Below are positions 1 through 5,380 of a stretch of 5,741 bases of DNA, in pieces. Under the pieces are notes generated by a model. The model was not told where the DNA came from and searched no databases. It worked only from the letters and a program-made list of their open reading frames with translations. The DNA lies in contig DUGG01000042.1 in assembly GCA_013331515.1 (NCBI GenBank), positions 12,139 to 17,879 of the forward strand, written 5' to 3'. The stretch is from Candidatus Woesearchaeota archaeon. GTDB lineage: Archaea > Nanobdellota > Nanobdellia > Woesearchaeales > UBA10216. The position numbers and the translations under genes are program-made. Each line of letters starts with the position of its first letter. Position 1 is the stretch's first letter.

Positions 1-2
1 AG

Positions 3-401
3 TTTTGGCCTCGGAAGAGGGCTGCAAGGGCTTATGCCAGGGTAAGGAATCATTCTTTCCCCCAGGATGCGAAACTTGGGGGTTTTGCGGGTTATAAGGC
101 CGGGATGTCTCACTTCCTTGTTGTTGATAACCGCCCAAACTCGCTATCCAAGGGCGAGTTGGTGTCTATGCCGGTGACTGTGATTGAATGCCCTCCTCTG
201 AAGGTTGCTTCGGTCCGGCTTTATTCAGGTTCTGTTAACGGCTTGAGGCTGTTGAAGGAGATTTCAGGAAAGGTTGACAAAGAGTTTGGCAGGAAAGCCC
301 CGCTGCCAAAGAAGGAGGCCGCTGCTGTTTCAGGTGTTGACGTTTCCTCAGTTGTTGACGTAAGGGTGGTTGTTTACACCCAGCCCAAGCTTACAGGCTA
401 A
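3..401 (+). CDS. rpl3: 50S ribosomal protein L3 (uL3), N-terminal segment; 5' partial, ends at an in-frame stop
   Basis: This is the first part of archaeal uL3, a large-subunit protein that binds 23S rRNA near the peptidyl-transferase centre. The frame is open from the first full codon (position 3). The translation begins FWPRKRAARAYARVRNHSFP and continues into GFAGYKAGM, which is the usual N-terminal region of archaeal L3, so the ATG at 105 is an internal methionine (codon 35 here) and the true start lies before the window. NRPNSLSKG and MPVTVIECPPLKV are further family signatures. The segment ends with YTQPKLTG followed by TAA at 399-401. The same frame then continues with GRVKPEVFEVPVGG, normal L3 sequence. 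The stop therefore interrupts one L3 gene and does not mark a natural end. It could be a point mutation or sequencing error, a truly split gene, or a read-through site. Identity is very sure; whether this is a separate product is not. Confidence 0.9.
   Translation, partial: FWPRKRAARAYARVRNHSFPQDAKLGGFAGYKAGMSHFLVVDNRPNSLSKGELVSMPVTVIECPPLKVASVRLYSGSVNGLRLLKEISGKVDKEFGRKAPLPKKEAAAVSGVDVSSVVDVRVVVYTQPKLTG
399..401 (+). other. In-frame TAA interrupting rpl3
   Basis: The codon TAA at 399-401 sits in the L3 frame between YTQPKLTG and GRVKPEVFEVPVGG. Both sides are recognisable, adjacent parts of L3 and no frame change is needed to join them. A single substitution (for example TTA or CAA to TAA) would explain it. 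TAA also ends L2, S19 and S17 in this window, so a general reassignment of TAA is not supported. Confidence 0.9.
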
Positions 402-419
402 GGCAGGGTCAAGCCAGAG

Positions 420-950
420 GTGTTTGAGGTTCCGGTTGGCGGGAAGACGGTTTATGAACGGTTTTCCTTCGCGCAGCAACTTCTTCTTGGCAAGGAAATT
501 GCTGTCAAGGACGTGCTTAAGGGTGGGCAGCAAGTGGATGTTTTTGGCGTTACTGTTGGCAAAGGCTTCCAAGGCCCGGTGAAGCGGTTTGGCGTAGCGC
601 TCAGGCAGCACAAGTCAGAGAAGACGAAGCGCGGCCCTGGCTCTCTGGGCAGCTGGTCCAGCCCGAGGATGTGGAGTGTTGCACATGCCGGCCAAATGGG
701 TTTTCACCAGAGGCTTGAACGCAACAAATGGGTGGTCAGCATCTCTGACAACCCTGCTGAGTTTAAGATGGCTGGCGGGATTATCCATTACGGCGTCTTG
801 AAGAGCCATTTTGTCGTGGTGAAGGGTTCTGTCCAGGGTGAACCCGGGCGGCTTTTGCGCCTCGTGCCTTCGAGGAAGCCGAACACCATGCTGCCTACGC
901 AGGCGCCGACTGTTGAATACGCGAGTTTAACTTCAAAGCAGGGCAAATGA
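420..950 (+). CDS. rpl3: 50S ribosomal protein L3 (uL3), C-terminal segment after the in-frame stop
   Basis: This is the C-terminal part of uL3, in the same reading frame as the upstream segment. A caller would start it at GTG 420, but L3-like residues (GRVKPE) already precede that codon, so it is probably not a natural start. Only a weak purine run (AGGCAGGG, 401-408) lies upstream of it. Conserved L3 features are GKGFQGPVKRFGV at residues 47-59 of this segment, GSLGSWSSP at 74-82, AGQMGFHQR at 90-98, GGIIHYGV at 118-125 and VVKGSVQG at 132-139. The two segments plus the interruption give 315 codons before the TGA at 948-950. With the missing N-terminus this is close to the usual full archaeal length of about 330-340 residues, so nothing appears deleted. 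The TGA overlaps the L4 start as ATGA. Confidence 0.88.
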   Translation: MFEVPVGGKTVYERFSFAQQLLLGKEIAVKDVLKGGQQVDVFGVTVGKGFQGPVKRFGVALRQHKSEKTKRGPGSLGSWSSPRMWSVAHAGQMGFHQRLERNKWVVSISDNPAEFKMAGGIIHYGVLKSHFVVVKGSVQGEPGRLLRLVPSRKPNTMLPTQAPTVEYASLTSKQGK

Positions 951-1762
951 CAATGAAGGTTTCCGTTATTGATGCTATCAAAGGAAATGTTGGTGAGGTT
1001 GCGTTGCCAGCCCAATTTGACGAGGAATTCCATCCCGACCTCATTGCGAGGGCTGTTCTTGCTGTGGAGAGCGCCGCGAGGCAACCGTACGGCTCTGACC
1101 CTGAGGCAGGCAAGCGATACTCTGCCAAGCTTTCGAGGAGGAGGAGGAATTATAAGGGCGCTTACGGGCATGGCATTTCAAGGGTGCCGAGGAAAATCAT
1201 GAGCCATAGCGGAACGCGGTTTAACTGGGTGGGTGCTCTTGCCCCTGGCACGGTGGGTGGCAGGCAGGCACACCCGCCGAAAGCCGAGAAGGTTTGGGTG
1301 AAAAAAATCAACAAGCGCGAGAATCGCAAGGCGATAAGGTCCGCAATGGCTGCGTCCATGGTGCCCGAGATTGTCAGGAAGCGGGGGCATGCTGTTCCAA
1401 ATGTTTATCCTTTTGTCGCATCTTCGGCGCTGGAGGATGTCTCCAGGACGAGGGATGCTATTGCTGCCTTGAGGAAATTTGGGATGGAAGCCGAGCTCGA
1501 GAGGATTTCAGTCAGGAAGATAAGGGCGGGAAAGGGAAAGGCAAGGGGCAGAAGATACAGGATTAAGAAGGGCCCGCTCATTGTCGTCTCAAAGGAAGAC
1601 GCCGCCCTGATACGGGCTGCGCGGAACATAGCAGGAGTTGACATTGCTGTTGTCAATAGGCTGAATGCAAAGCTGCTTGCCCCAGGTGCCATGCCCGGGC
1701 GGCTTGCTGTTTTCACTGAGGCGGCAATCTGCCGCATTGGAAATGAGGGGCTTTTTGCCTGA
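947..1762 (+). CDS. rpl4: 50S ribosomal protein L4 (uL4, archaeal L4e type)
   Basis: uL4 binds domain I of 23S rRNA, and its extended loop helps form the constriction of the nascent-peptide exit tunnel. The 271 residues are slightly longer than the usual archaeal 250-260. Archaeal/eukaryotic L4 signatures are RQPYGSDPEAGKRYSA at residues 45-60, the basic loop that follows (RRRRN, SRVPRK), GGRQAHPPKAEK at 104-115, and KINKRENRKAIRSAMAAS at 120-137. The C-terminal domain includes GKARGRRYRIKKGPLIVVS at 197-215, followed by the IAGVDIAVVNRLNAKLLAPG stretch usual near the end of the family. The start at 947 overlaps the L3 stop as ATGA, which suggests reinitiation; no clear Shine-Dalgarno sequence precedes it. 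ATG 953 (MKVSVID) is a possible alternative two codons in. It ends 6 nt before L23. Confidence 0.96.
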   Translation: MTMKVSVIDAIKGNVGEVALPAQFDEEFHPDLIARAVLAVESAARQPYGSDPEAGKRYSAKLSRRRRNYKGAYGHGISRVPRKIMSHSGTRFNWVGALAPGTVGGRQAHPPKAEKVWVKKINKRENRKAIRSAMAASMVPEIVRKRGHAVPNVYPFVASSALEDVSRTRDAIAALRKFGMEAELERISVRKIRAGKGKARGRRYRIKKGPLIVVSKEDAALIRAARNIAGVDIAVVNRLNAKLLAPGAMPGRLAVFTEAAICRIGNEGLFA

Positions 1763-1768
1763 AGAAAA

Positions 1769-2026
1769 ATGGACACTGACACGGTTTTGATGTATCCTGT
1801 GAGCACGGAGCGCACTTTGCGCACGATGGAAGCGGAGAACAAGTTGCTGTTTGTAATTGACAGGAAGGCTACTAAGCATGATGTTAAAAGCGCTGTTGAG
1901 AAGCTTTTCAAGGTTAAGGTGGTTGCAGTCAACACATACATAACCGGGGGAAAGAAGAAGGCGTATGTCAAGCTTGGCCCCGAAAACCCGGCTATTGATG
2001 TTGCGACCCAGCTTGGAATGATGTGA
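1769..2026 (+). CDS. rpl23: 50S ribosomal protein L23 (uL23)
   Basis: uL23 lies at the rim of the peptide exit tunnel and is a docking site for factors such as the signal recognition particle. The 85-residue length is typical of archaea. The N-terminal motif YPVSTERTLRTMEAENKLLF at residues 9-28 is the family's conserved P-x-x-TE-K/R region, followed by VIDRKATKHDVKSAVEKLF (residues 29-47), then the KVVAVNT strand and GGKKKAYVKL near the end. I chose ATG 1769 because the residues before YPVSTE match the usual archaeal N-terminal length; ATG 1790 would remove part of the conserved start. Only 6 nt separate it from the L4 stop and no strong ribosome binding site is visible, so coupled translation is likely. 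The bacterial-type tunnel loop is absent, as expected in archaea. Confidence 0.96.
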   Translation: MDTDTVLMYPVSTERTLRTMEAENKLLFVIDRKATKHDVKSAVEKLFKVKVVAVNTYITGGKKKAYVKLGPENPAIDVATQLGMM

Positions 2027-2027
2027 T

Positions 2028-2756
2028 ATGGGAAAGAATCTTATCCAGCAGAGGAGGGGCAAGGGCACGCTTAGATTTAGAGCGCCCGGATTCAGGTACA
2101 TTGGAGAGGTCAAGCACAGGAATTATGCCACGCTTGAGAAGGCCTCGAAGGTTTTGGGCATTGTTGTGGGAATTGAGCACAGCTCAGGCCACTATTCACC
2201 TGTTGCTCGTGTGAAGTATGATGACGGGCAGGAGGCGCTTCAGGTTGCACAGGAGGGGCTCAAGGTTGGTGATTGCGTTGAGGCGGGGTTTGCATCAGAA
2301 GTTAAAAGCGGCAACACCCTGCCATTGCTTCAGGTTCCGGAAGGCACGCTGGTTTGCAACATCGAGGGTTCGCCAGGGGATGGCGGGAAGTTTGTCAGGA
2401 GCACCGGCCTTGCAGCAAAGGTTGTGTCACGCTCTGATAAGGAGATTGTCGTGCAGCTGCCATCCAAGAAGCTGAAGTCATTTAACCTGTGGTGCCGGGC
2501 GACTGTTGGGCTTGTTGCTGGAGCTGGAAGGACGGAGAAGCCGCTGCTCAAGGCGAGCAACATGATGTTCAAGAAGATGGCCAGGAACAAGTTCTGGCCG
2601 CAGGTCAAGGGGCAGTCGATGAACGCTGTTGCCCATCCGCATGGCGGCTCGAGGAGTTCAAAGAAGAACAAGCCAACAATTGCCAAACGATTTGCGTCTG
2701 CTGGCGGCAAGGTCGGCCACTTAAGGCCGCGCAGGACCGGAAGAGTCAAGCTTTAA
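2028..2756 (+). CDS. rpl2: 50S ribosomal protein L2 (uL2)
   Basis: uL2 binds 23S rRNA close to the peptidyl-transferase centre and is needed for subunit joining and tRNA binding. At 242 residues it has the normal archaeal length (about 240). The N-terminus [20 protein letters not shown] is the archaeal form. The middle holds the OB-fold region (residues 25-120, with the conserved GTLVCNIE at 106-113) and the SH3-like domain (about 122-185). Near the C-terminus, [14 protein letters not shown] (residues 194-207) corresponds to the nearly universal loop GVAMNPVDHPHGGG. The functionally studied histidine (His229 in E. coli) is kept as H203, but the preceding Asp is Ala (A202) and GVAM is [20 protein letters not shown] closes the protein in the usual way. 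The start is 1 nt after the L23 stop and shows no good Shine-Dalgarno sequence, which suggests coupling. Confidence 0.97.
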   Translation: MGKNLIQQRRGKGTLRFRAPGFRYIGEVKHRNYATLEKASKVLGIVVGIEHSSGHYSPVARVKYDDGQEALQVAQEGLKVGDCVEAGFASEVKSGNTLPLLQVPEGTLVCNIEGSPGDGGKFVRSTGLAAKVVSRSDKEIVVQLPSKKLKSFNLWCRATVGLVAGAGRTEKPLLKASNMMFKKMARNKFWPQVKGQSMNAVAHPHGGSRSSKKNKPTIAKRFASAGGKVGHLRPRRTGRVKL

Positions 2757-2760
2757 TCAT

Positions 2761-2767
2761 AAGGGTG
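2761..2767 (+). promoter_or_regulatory. Probable ribosome binding site of rps19
   Basis: AAGGGTG lies 6 nt before the ATG at 2774, in the largest gap of the window (17 nt). It partly matches the archaeal GGAGGTGAT consensus. It supports ATG 2774 over the in-frame GTG at 2765, which would lie inside the site. Confidence 0.5.
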
Positions 2768-2773
2768 TTTGCA

Positions 2774-3154
2774 ATGGCAAGGAAGGAATTTATTTATCAC
2801 GGAAAAAGTATGGATGAGCTCCTGAAGCTGGGACTCGCTGAGTTCACGCAGTTGCTGCCCTCAAGGCAGAGGCGGAGCTTATCACAGGGGCTGAGCGAAG
2901 AATGCAGGAAGCTTTTGGCTGACATAAAGACCGGCAAGAATCCCAAAACCCATGTCAGGAACATGATTATATTGCCTGAGATGGTTGGCAAGACCATAGG
3001 CGTCCATGCGGGGAAGGAATTCGTGCCTGTCCTAATAATGCCTGAAATGCTGGGGCACTACCTTGGCGAGTTCGCACTCACCAGGAAGAAGGTCATGCAC
3101 CACGCCCCTGGCATCGGCGCGACAAAGTCAAGCGCTGCCATGTCGGTTAAGTAA
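2774..3154 (+). CDS. rps19: 30S ribosomal protein S19 (uS19)
   Basis: uS19 sits in the head of the small subunit and contacts 16S rRNA, the A-site side and the inter-subunit bridge. The product is 126 residues, within the archaeal range and longer than the bacterial form because of an N-terminal region ([20 protein letters not shown]). The family core is very clear: [20 protein letters not shown] at residues 63-82, [19 protein letters not shown] at 83-101, [20 protein letters not shown] at 103-122. The open frame extends upstream inside L2, but that part does not resemble S19. ATG 2774 gives the usual archaeal N-terminus and has a ribosome binding site, so I chose it. It ends 8 nt before L22. 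Confidence 0.97.
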   Translation: MARKEFIYHGKSMDELLKLGLAEFTQLLPSRQRRSLSQGLSEECRKLLADIKTGKNPKTHVRNMIILPEMVGKTIGVHAGKEFVPVLIMPEMLGHYLGEFALTRKKVMHHAPGIGATKSSAAMSVK

Positions 3155-3162
3155 AAACTTGA

Positions 3163-3687
3163 ATGACAAAGATGAAATACGCAACTGCTTACGAGGAAAA
3201 AAGCATGGCCCGGGCCATGGGCGTCGCCCTGCCAATCTCAACCAAGAAGACTGTTGAAGTATGCAACTTCATAAGGGGCCGCGATATCTCAAAAGCCGTG
3301 CGGCTGCTTGAGGGAGTGGTTTCAGGGAAGGTTGCGGTGCCGTTCAGGAGGTATGCCAAGGGCGGAACAGGGCACAGGCCCGGCATTGGTCCTGGCCGTT
3401 ATCCCATCAGTGTCTGCTCAGAAATACTGAAGCTTTTGCATCAGGCGCAGGCGAACGCCAAGGTCAGGGGTCTTGACTCTGCTTCACTTGTCATTAAGGC
3501 CGTTGTTGCCAAGAAGGGAGCGCATTCTTGGCATTACGGAAGGCAGAGGCGGAGACAGATGAAGAGGACCCACGTCGAGGTTGTTGTCATGGAAGCAACG
3601 AAGGATGAAAAGAAAACTGCCGGGCAGAAAAGCGGAACTGCCGTGAAATCTGATGTTACTCATACTGCAAAGAGTGATGGAAAATGA
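3163..3687 (+). CDS. rpl22: 50S ribosomal protein L22 (uL22)
   Basis: uL22 binds 23S rRNA and, with L4, lines the narrow part of the exit tunnel through its long hairpin. The core covers about residues 5-145: YATAYEEKSMARAMGVALPI (6-25), TVEVCNFIRGRDISKA at 30-45, then the archaeal hairpin region VPFRRYAKGGTGHRPGIGPG at 59-78 and YPISVCSEILKLL at 80-92. KGAHSWHYGRQRRRQMKRTH (118-137) is the basic arm and HVEVVV (137-142) the last strand. A Lys/Thr/Ser/Asp-rich tail of about 30 residues (145-174) follows. ATG 3172 is an alternative start three codons in; neither start has a strong Shine-Dalgarno sequence, and I kept 3163. The stop overlaps the S3 start as ATGA. Confidence 0.96.
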   Translation: MTKMKYATAYEEKSMARAMGVALPISTKKTVEVCNFIRGRDISKAVRLLEGVVSGKVAVPFRRYAKGGTGHRPGIGPGRYPISVCSEILKLLHQAQANAKVRGLDSASLVIKAVVAKKGAHSWHYGRQRRRQMKRTHVEVVVMEATKDEKKTAGQKSGTAVKSDVTHTAKSDGK

Positions 3688-4535
3688 TTGAGCGCGAGTT
3701 TGTCGAGCAGAAGAAAAAGGAGTTCCAGATACAGGAATTTGTGTCCGAAACGCTGAAGAACGCTGGCCACAGCCACACCAAGCTTCAGAGGACGCCGCTG
3801 GGAGAGAAGGTCATCATTTACACCTCAAGGCCAGGCCTTATTGTTGGAAGGAAGGGCCAGACCATTTCAAAGCTCACGGAAGTTTTGAAGAAGAAATTCG
3901 GCCTCGAGAACCCGCAAGTTGAGATTGCGGAGGTCTCAAACCCAAACCTGGACTCAAGGATTGTCGCTGAAAGGATTGCGGCTGAGCTTGAGAGGTTTGG
4001 CGCCAACCGATTCAAGGGAATCATGCATAAGACATCAGAGGATGTGCTGGCTGCCGGTGCGATGGGAGTGGAGATTCGGCTCTCAGGGAAGCTTCCCGGC
4101 GCAAGAGCCAAAAGCTGGAGGGTCGCTGGTGGCTATTTGAGGAAATGTGGTGACGCCGCCATGGCCTGTGTTAACAAGACCATATTTACCGCCCAGCTCA
4201 AGCCGGGCATTATAGGAATTCAGGTAAGGATTATGCCATCTGGCATTTCAATGCCCGATGAGATGAAATTTATCGAAAGTGAAGAAACAGCCAAGGAGGA
4301 TACCGGCACGGGTGCCGACGCGGCTGTTCCTCCTGCTACTCCGGAAAAAACAGAAGTTGCGCCTGAGGGCGCGACTGCAACTGTAGCAGTTGCGGCCGAA
4401 CCTGGCAAGGACGAACCGCTCAAGACGAAGCCAAAAAGGAAAAGGGCTTCTGCACAAAAGGTGAAGAGTGTAAAGGAAGAAGAATCCGCTGAATCCAAGG
4501 TGAACATCGAGAATGAAAGCAGTGAAGGAACTTAG
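3684..4535 (+). CDS. rps3: 30S ribosomal protein S3 (uS3) with a long charged C-terminal tail
   Basis: uS3 is in the head of the small subunit at the mRNA entry channel, where it helps to unwind and hold mRNA. The N-terminal KH type 2 domain spans about residues 17-95 with GLIVGRKGQTISKL at 51-64; the GxxG loop is G55-R-K-G58. The C-terminal domain (about 96-195) includes the conserved stretches GIMHKTSEDVLAAGAMGVEI (112-131), GKLPGARAKSWRVAGGYLRK (135-154) and GIQVRIMPS (178-186). From about residue 196 to 283 there is a low-complexity extension: first acidic and Ala/Pro/Thr-rich, then a basic block (KTKPKRKRASAQK, 247-259), then Glu/Ser-rich. Archaeal S3 proteins often have variable tails, so this is unusual in length more than in kind. 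A GTGAT site (3674-3678) lies 5 nt before the start. The end overlaps L29 by 23 nt. Confidence 0.97.
   Translation: MIEREFVEQKKKEFQIQEFVSETLKNAGHSHTKLQRTPLGEKVIIYTSRPGLIVGRKGQTISKLTEVLKKKFGLENPQVEIAEVSNPNLDSRIVAERIAAELERFGANRFKGIMHKTSEDVLAAGAMGVEIRLSGKLPGARAKSWRVAGGYLRKCGDAAMACVNKTIFTAQLKPGIIGIQVRIMPSGISMPDEMKFIESEETAKEDTGTGADAAVPPATPEKTEVAPEGATATVAVAAEPGKDEPLKTKPKRKRASAQKVKSVKEEESAESKVNIENESSEGT
4498..4503 (+). promoter_or_regulatory. Ribosome binding site of rpl29, inside rps3
   Basis: AGGTGA matches the archaeal anti-Shine-Dalgarno complement (GGAGGTGAT) and lies 9 nt before ATG 4513. It is embedded in the codons for the S3 tail and supports a L29 start that overlaps S3. Confidence 0.6.
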
Positions 4536-4719
4536 GGCCCTCGGGGACGTTGAGCTGAAGGCAAGGATTGCCGAGCTTGGTAAGGAACTGATGAAATTCG
4601 GTGCTCAGGTTGCCACAGGGACTGTGCCAAAAAGCCCGGGCAAGATCAGGAAGAGCAGGAGGATGGTAGCCCGTGCGCTTACGATATTGCAGGAAAGGAG
4701 GCTGAAAGTTAAGGAATGA
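4513..4719 (+). CDS. rpl29: 50S ribosomal protein L29 (uL29)
   Basis: uL29 is a small helical protein near the tunnel exit, next to L23. The 68-residue product is a normal length. It is a two-helix protein: a first helix with MKAVKELRALGDVELKARIA (residues 1-20) leading into ELGKELMKFGAQ, a turn with the archaeal signature GTVPKSPGKIRKSRR (36-50), then the second helix with MVARALTILQERR (51-63). The start overlaps the end of S3 by 23 nt in another frame. It has a good ribosome binding site at 4498-4503, and shorter starts would cut into the first helix. The stop overlaps the aIF1 start as ATGA. Confidence 0.95.
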   Translation: MKAVKELRALGDVELKARIAELGKELMKFGAQVATGTVPKSPGKIRKSRRMVARALTILQERRLKVKE

Positions 4720-5024
4720 GCGACACCTGCCCCAAGTGTGGACTGCCAATGCCTATATGCGTGTGCGAAACGATAGCGAAAGAGAGCCAGCGCATAAGGA
4801 TTTACCTTGTCAAGAAAAAGTTTGACAAGTTTAGTACCATTGTCGAGGGATTGGAAGCGAAGTCAATAGACATAAGGGATGTTGCAAGGAAACTTAAATC
4901 AGACCTGGCCTGCGGCGGAACATCCAAGGAAGGCAAAATTGAGCTTCAGGGTGACCACAGGCAGAAGGCAAGGAACTCGCTAGTTAAGATGGGCTTTGGG
5001 ACCAACACGATAGAGGTTCGGTGA
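4716..5024 (+). CDS. Translation initiation factor aIF1 (SUI1/eIF1 family)
   Basis: aIF1 is the archaeal counterpart of eukaryotic eIF1. It binds the small subunit near the P site and helps to discriminate the start codon. At 102 residues it has the usual length. The N-terminus carries a small Cys cluster typical of archaeal members, CPKCGLPMPICVCE (Cys 5, 8, 15 and 17), likely to bind zinc. The SUI1 domain covers about residues 25-102: RIRIYLVKKKFDKFSTIVEG, IDIRDVARKLKSDLACGGTS (residues 51-70), then EGKIELQGDHRQKA and the C-terminal strand NTIEVR. The location between L29 and S17 is a standard archaeal arrangement. The start lies in an ATGA overlap with L29. GGAGG at 4697-4701 is 14 nt upstream, rather far, so coupling may matter more. 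The symbol varies between databases (sui1, aif1, yciH), so it is left empty. Confidence 0.96.
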   Translation: MSDTCPKCGLPMPICVCETIAKESQRIRIYLVKKKFDKFSTIVEGLEAKSIDIRDVARKLKSDLACGGTSKEGKIELQGDHRQKARNSLVKMGFGTNTIEVR

Positions 5025-5029
5025 GAGGT
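5023..5029 (+). promoter_or_regulatory. Ribosome binding site of rps17
   Basis: GAGAGGT contains GAGGT, the core of the archaeal consensus, and ends 8 nt before ATG 5038. It favours that start over ATG 5056. Confidence 0.55.
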
Positions 5030-5037
5030 TTTGCAAG

Positions 5038-5379
5038 ATGACTGAAGGAAAGAAGATGACAGGTGACAAGAGTAGCGCCGGGACGCAGGATGTTGTGCAG
5101 TGCTCTGACGTTAACTGCCCCATTCACGGCAACCTCAGGATTCACGGCAGGCGCCTTGCTGGCGTTGTTGCCTCTGCAAAGATGCGGCGAACAGCCAGCC
5201 TGGTCATTGAGAGGACGGTTAAAATAGCGAAGTATGACAGGTATGAGCGCAGGAGGTCATCCATTAACGCCCATAATCCGGAATGCATCTCTGCCCGGGA
5301 AGGGGAATTGGTTGAAATTGTTGAGTGCAGGCCTCTGAGCAAGACAAAGCACTTTGTAATTGTCAGGAGGGTGCAGTAA
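5038..5379 (+). CDS. rps17: 30S ribosomal protein S17 (uS17)
   Basis: uS17 is a primary 16S rRNA-binding protein of the small-subunit body with an OB fold. The 113 residues match the archaeal form, which is longer at the N-terminus than the bacterial one. Signature CSDVNCPIHGNLRIHGR at residues 22-38 is the archaeal N-terminal motif with Cys22, Cys27 and His30. The OB fold follows: GVVASAKMRRTASLVIER (42-59), KYDRYERRRSSINAHNPECI (65-84), then VEIVECRPLSKTKHFVIV (92-109). The first 20 residues are weakly conserved and polar; ATG 5056 (codon 7) is possible, but 5038 has the better ribosome binding site. In many archaea the RNase P gene rnp1 lies directly before S17. Here only 13 nt separate aIF1 and S17, so rnp1 is not present at this place. 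Confidence 0.96.
   Translation: MTEGKKMTGDKSSAGTQDVVQCSDVNCPIHGNLRIHGRRLAGVVASAKMRRTASLVIERTVKIAKYDRYERRRSSINAHNPECISAREGELVEIVECRPLSKTKHFVIVRRVQ
5365..5370 (+). promoter_or_regulatory. Possible ribosome binding site of rpl14
   Basis: AGGAGG ends 10 nt before ATG 5381, inside the last codons of S17. It also encodes arginine (AGG), a common codon here, so the match may be partly incidental. Confidence 0.45.
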
Positions 5380-5380
5380 G

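Noticed and set aside
60..83. Possible hairpin (CCCCCA ... TGGGGG) that could be a regulatory element or terminator
   Set aside because: The stem is only 6 bp with a 12-nt loop and lies inside the L3 coding sequence, where the codons are conserved; no T-tract follows.
105..401. ATG 105 as the natural start of L3
   Set aside because: The frame is open back to position 3, and the upstream translation (including GFAGYKAGM) is typical L3 sequence, so this Met is internal.
399..401. General reassignment of TAA to an amino acid
   Set aside because: TAA ends L2, S19 and S17 in this window at the expected places, so the codon is a working stop in this genome.
1405..1971. 188-codon open frame on the minus strand
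   Set aside because: It is antisense to L4 and L23, shows no family resemblance and no start signals, and both genes underneath are certain. It is a shadow of codon bias.
1589..2113. 174-codon open frame on the minus strand
   Set aside because: It crosses the L4, L23 and L2 genes in antisense with no recognisable domain.
2489..2773. Upstream extension of the S19 frame into L2
   Set aside because: The translation is Gln/Glu/Trp/Cys-rich without S19 similarity and overlaps the certain C-terminus of L2; ATG 2774 gives the normal archaeal start.
4420..4749. 109-codon open frame on the minus strand across S3, L29 and aIF1
   Set aside because: It is antisense to three recognised genes and its translation resembles no family I know.
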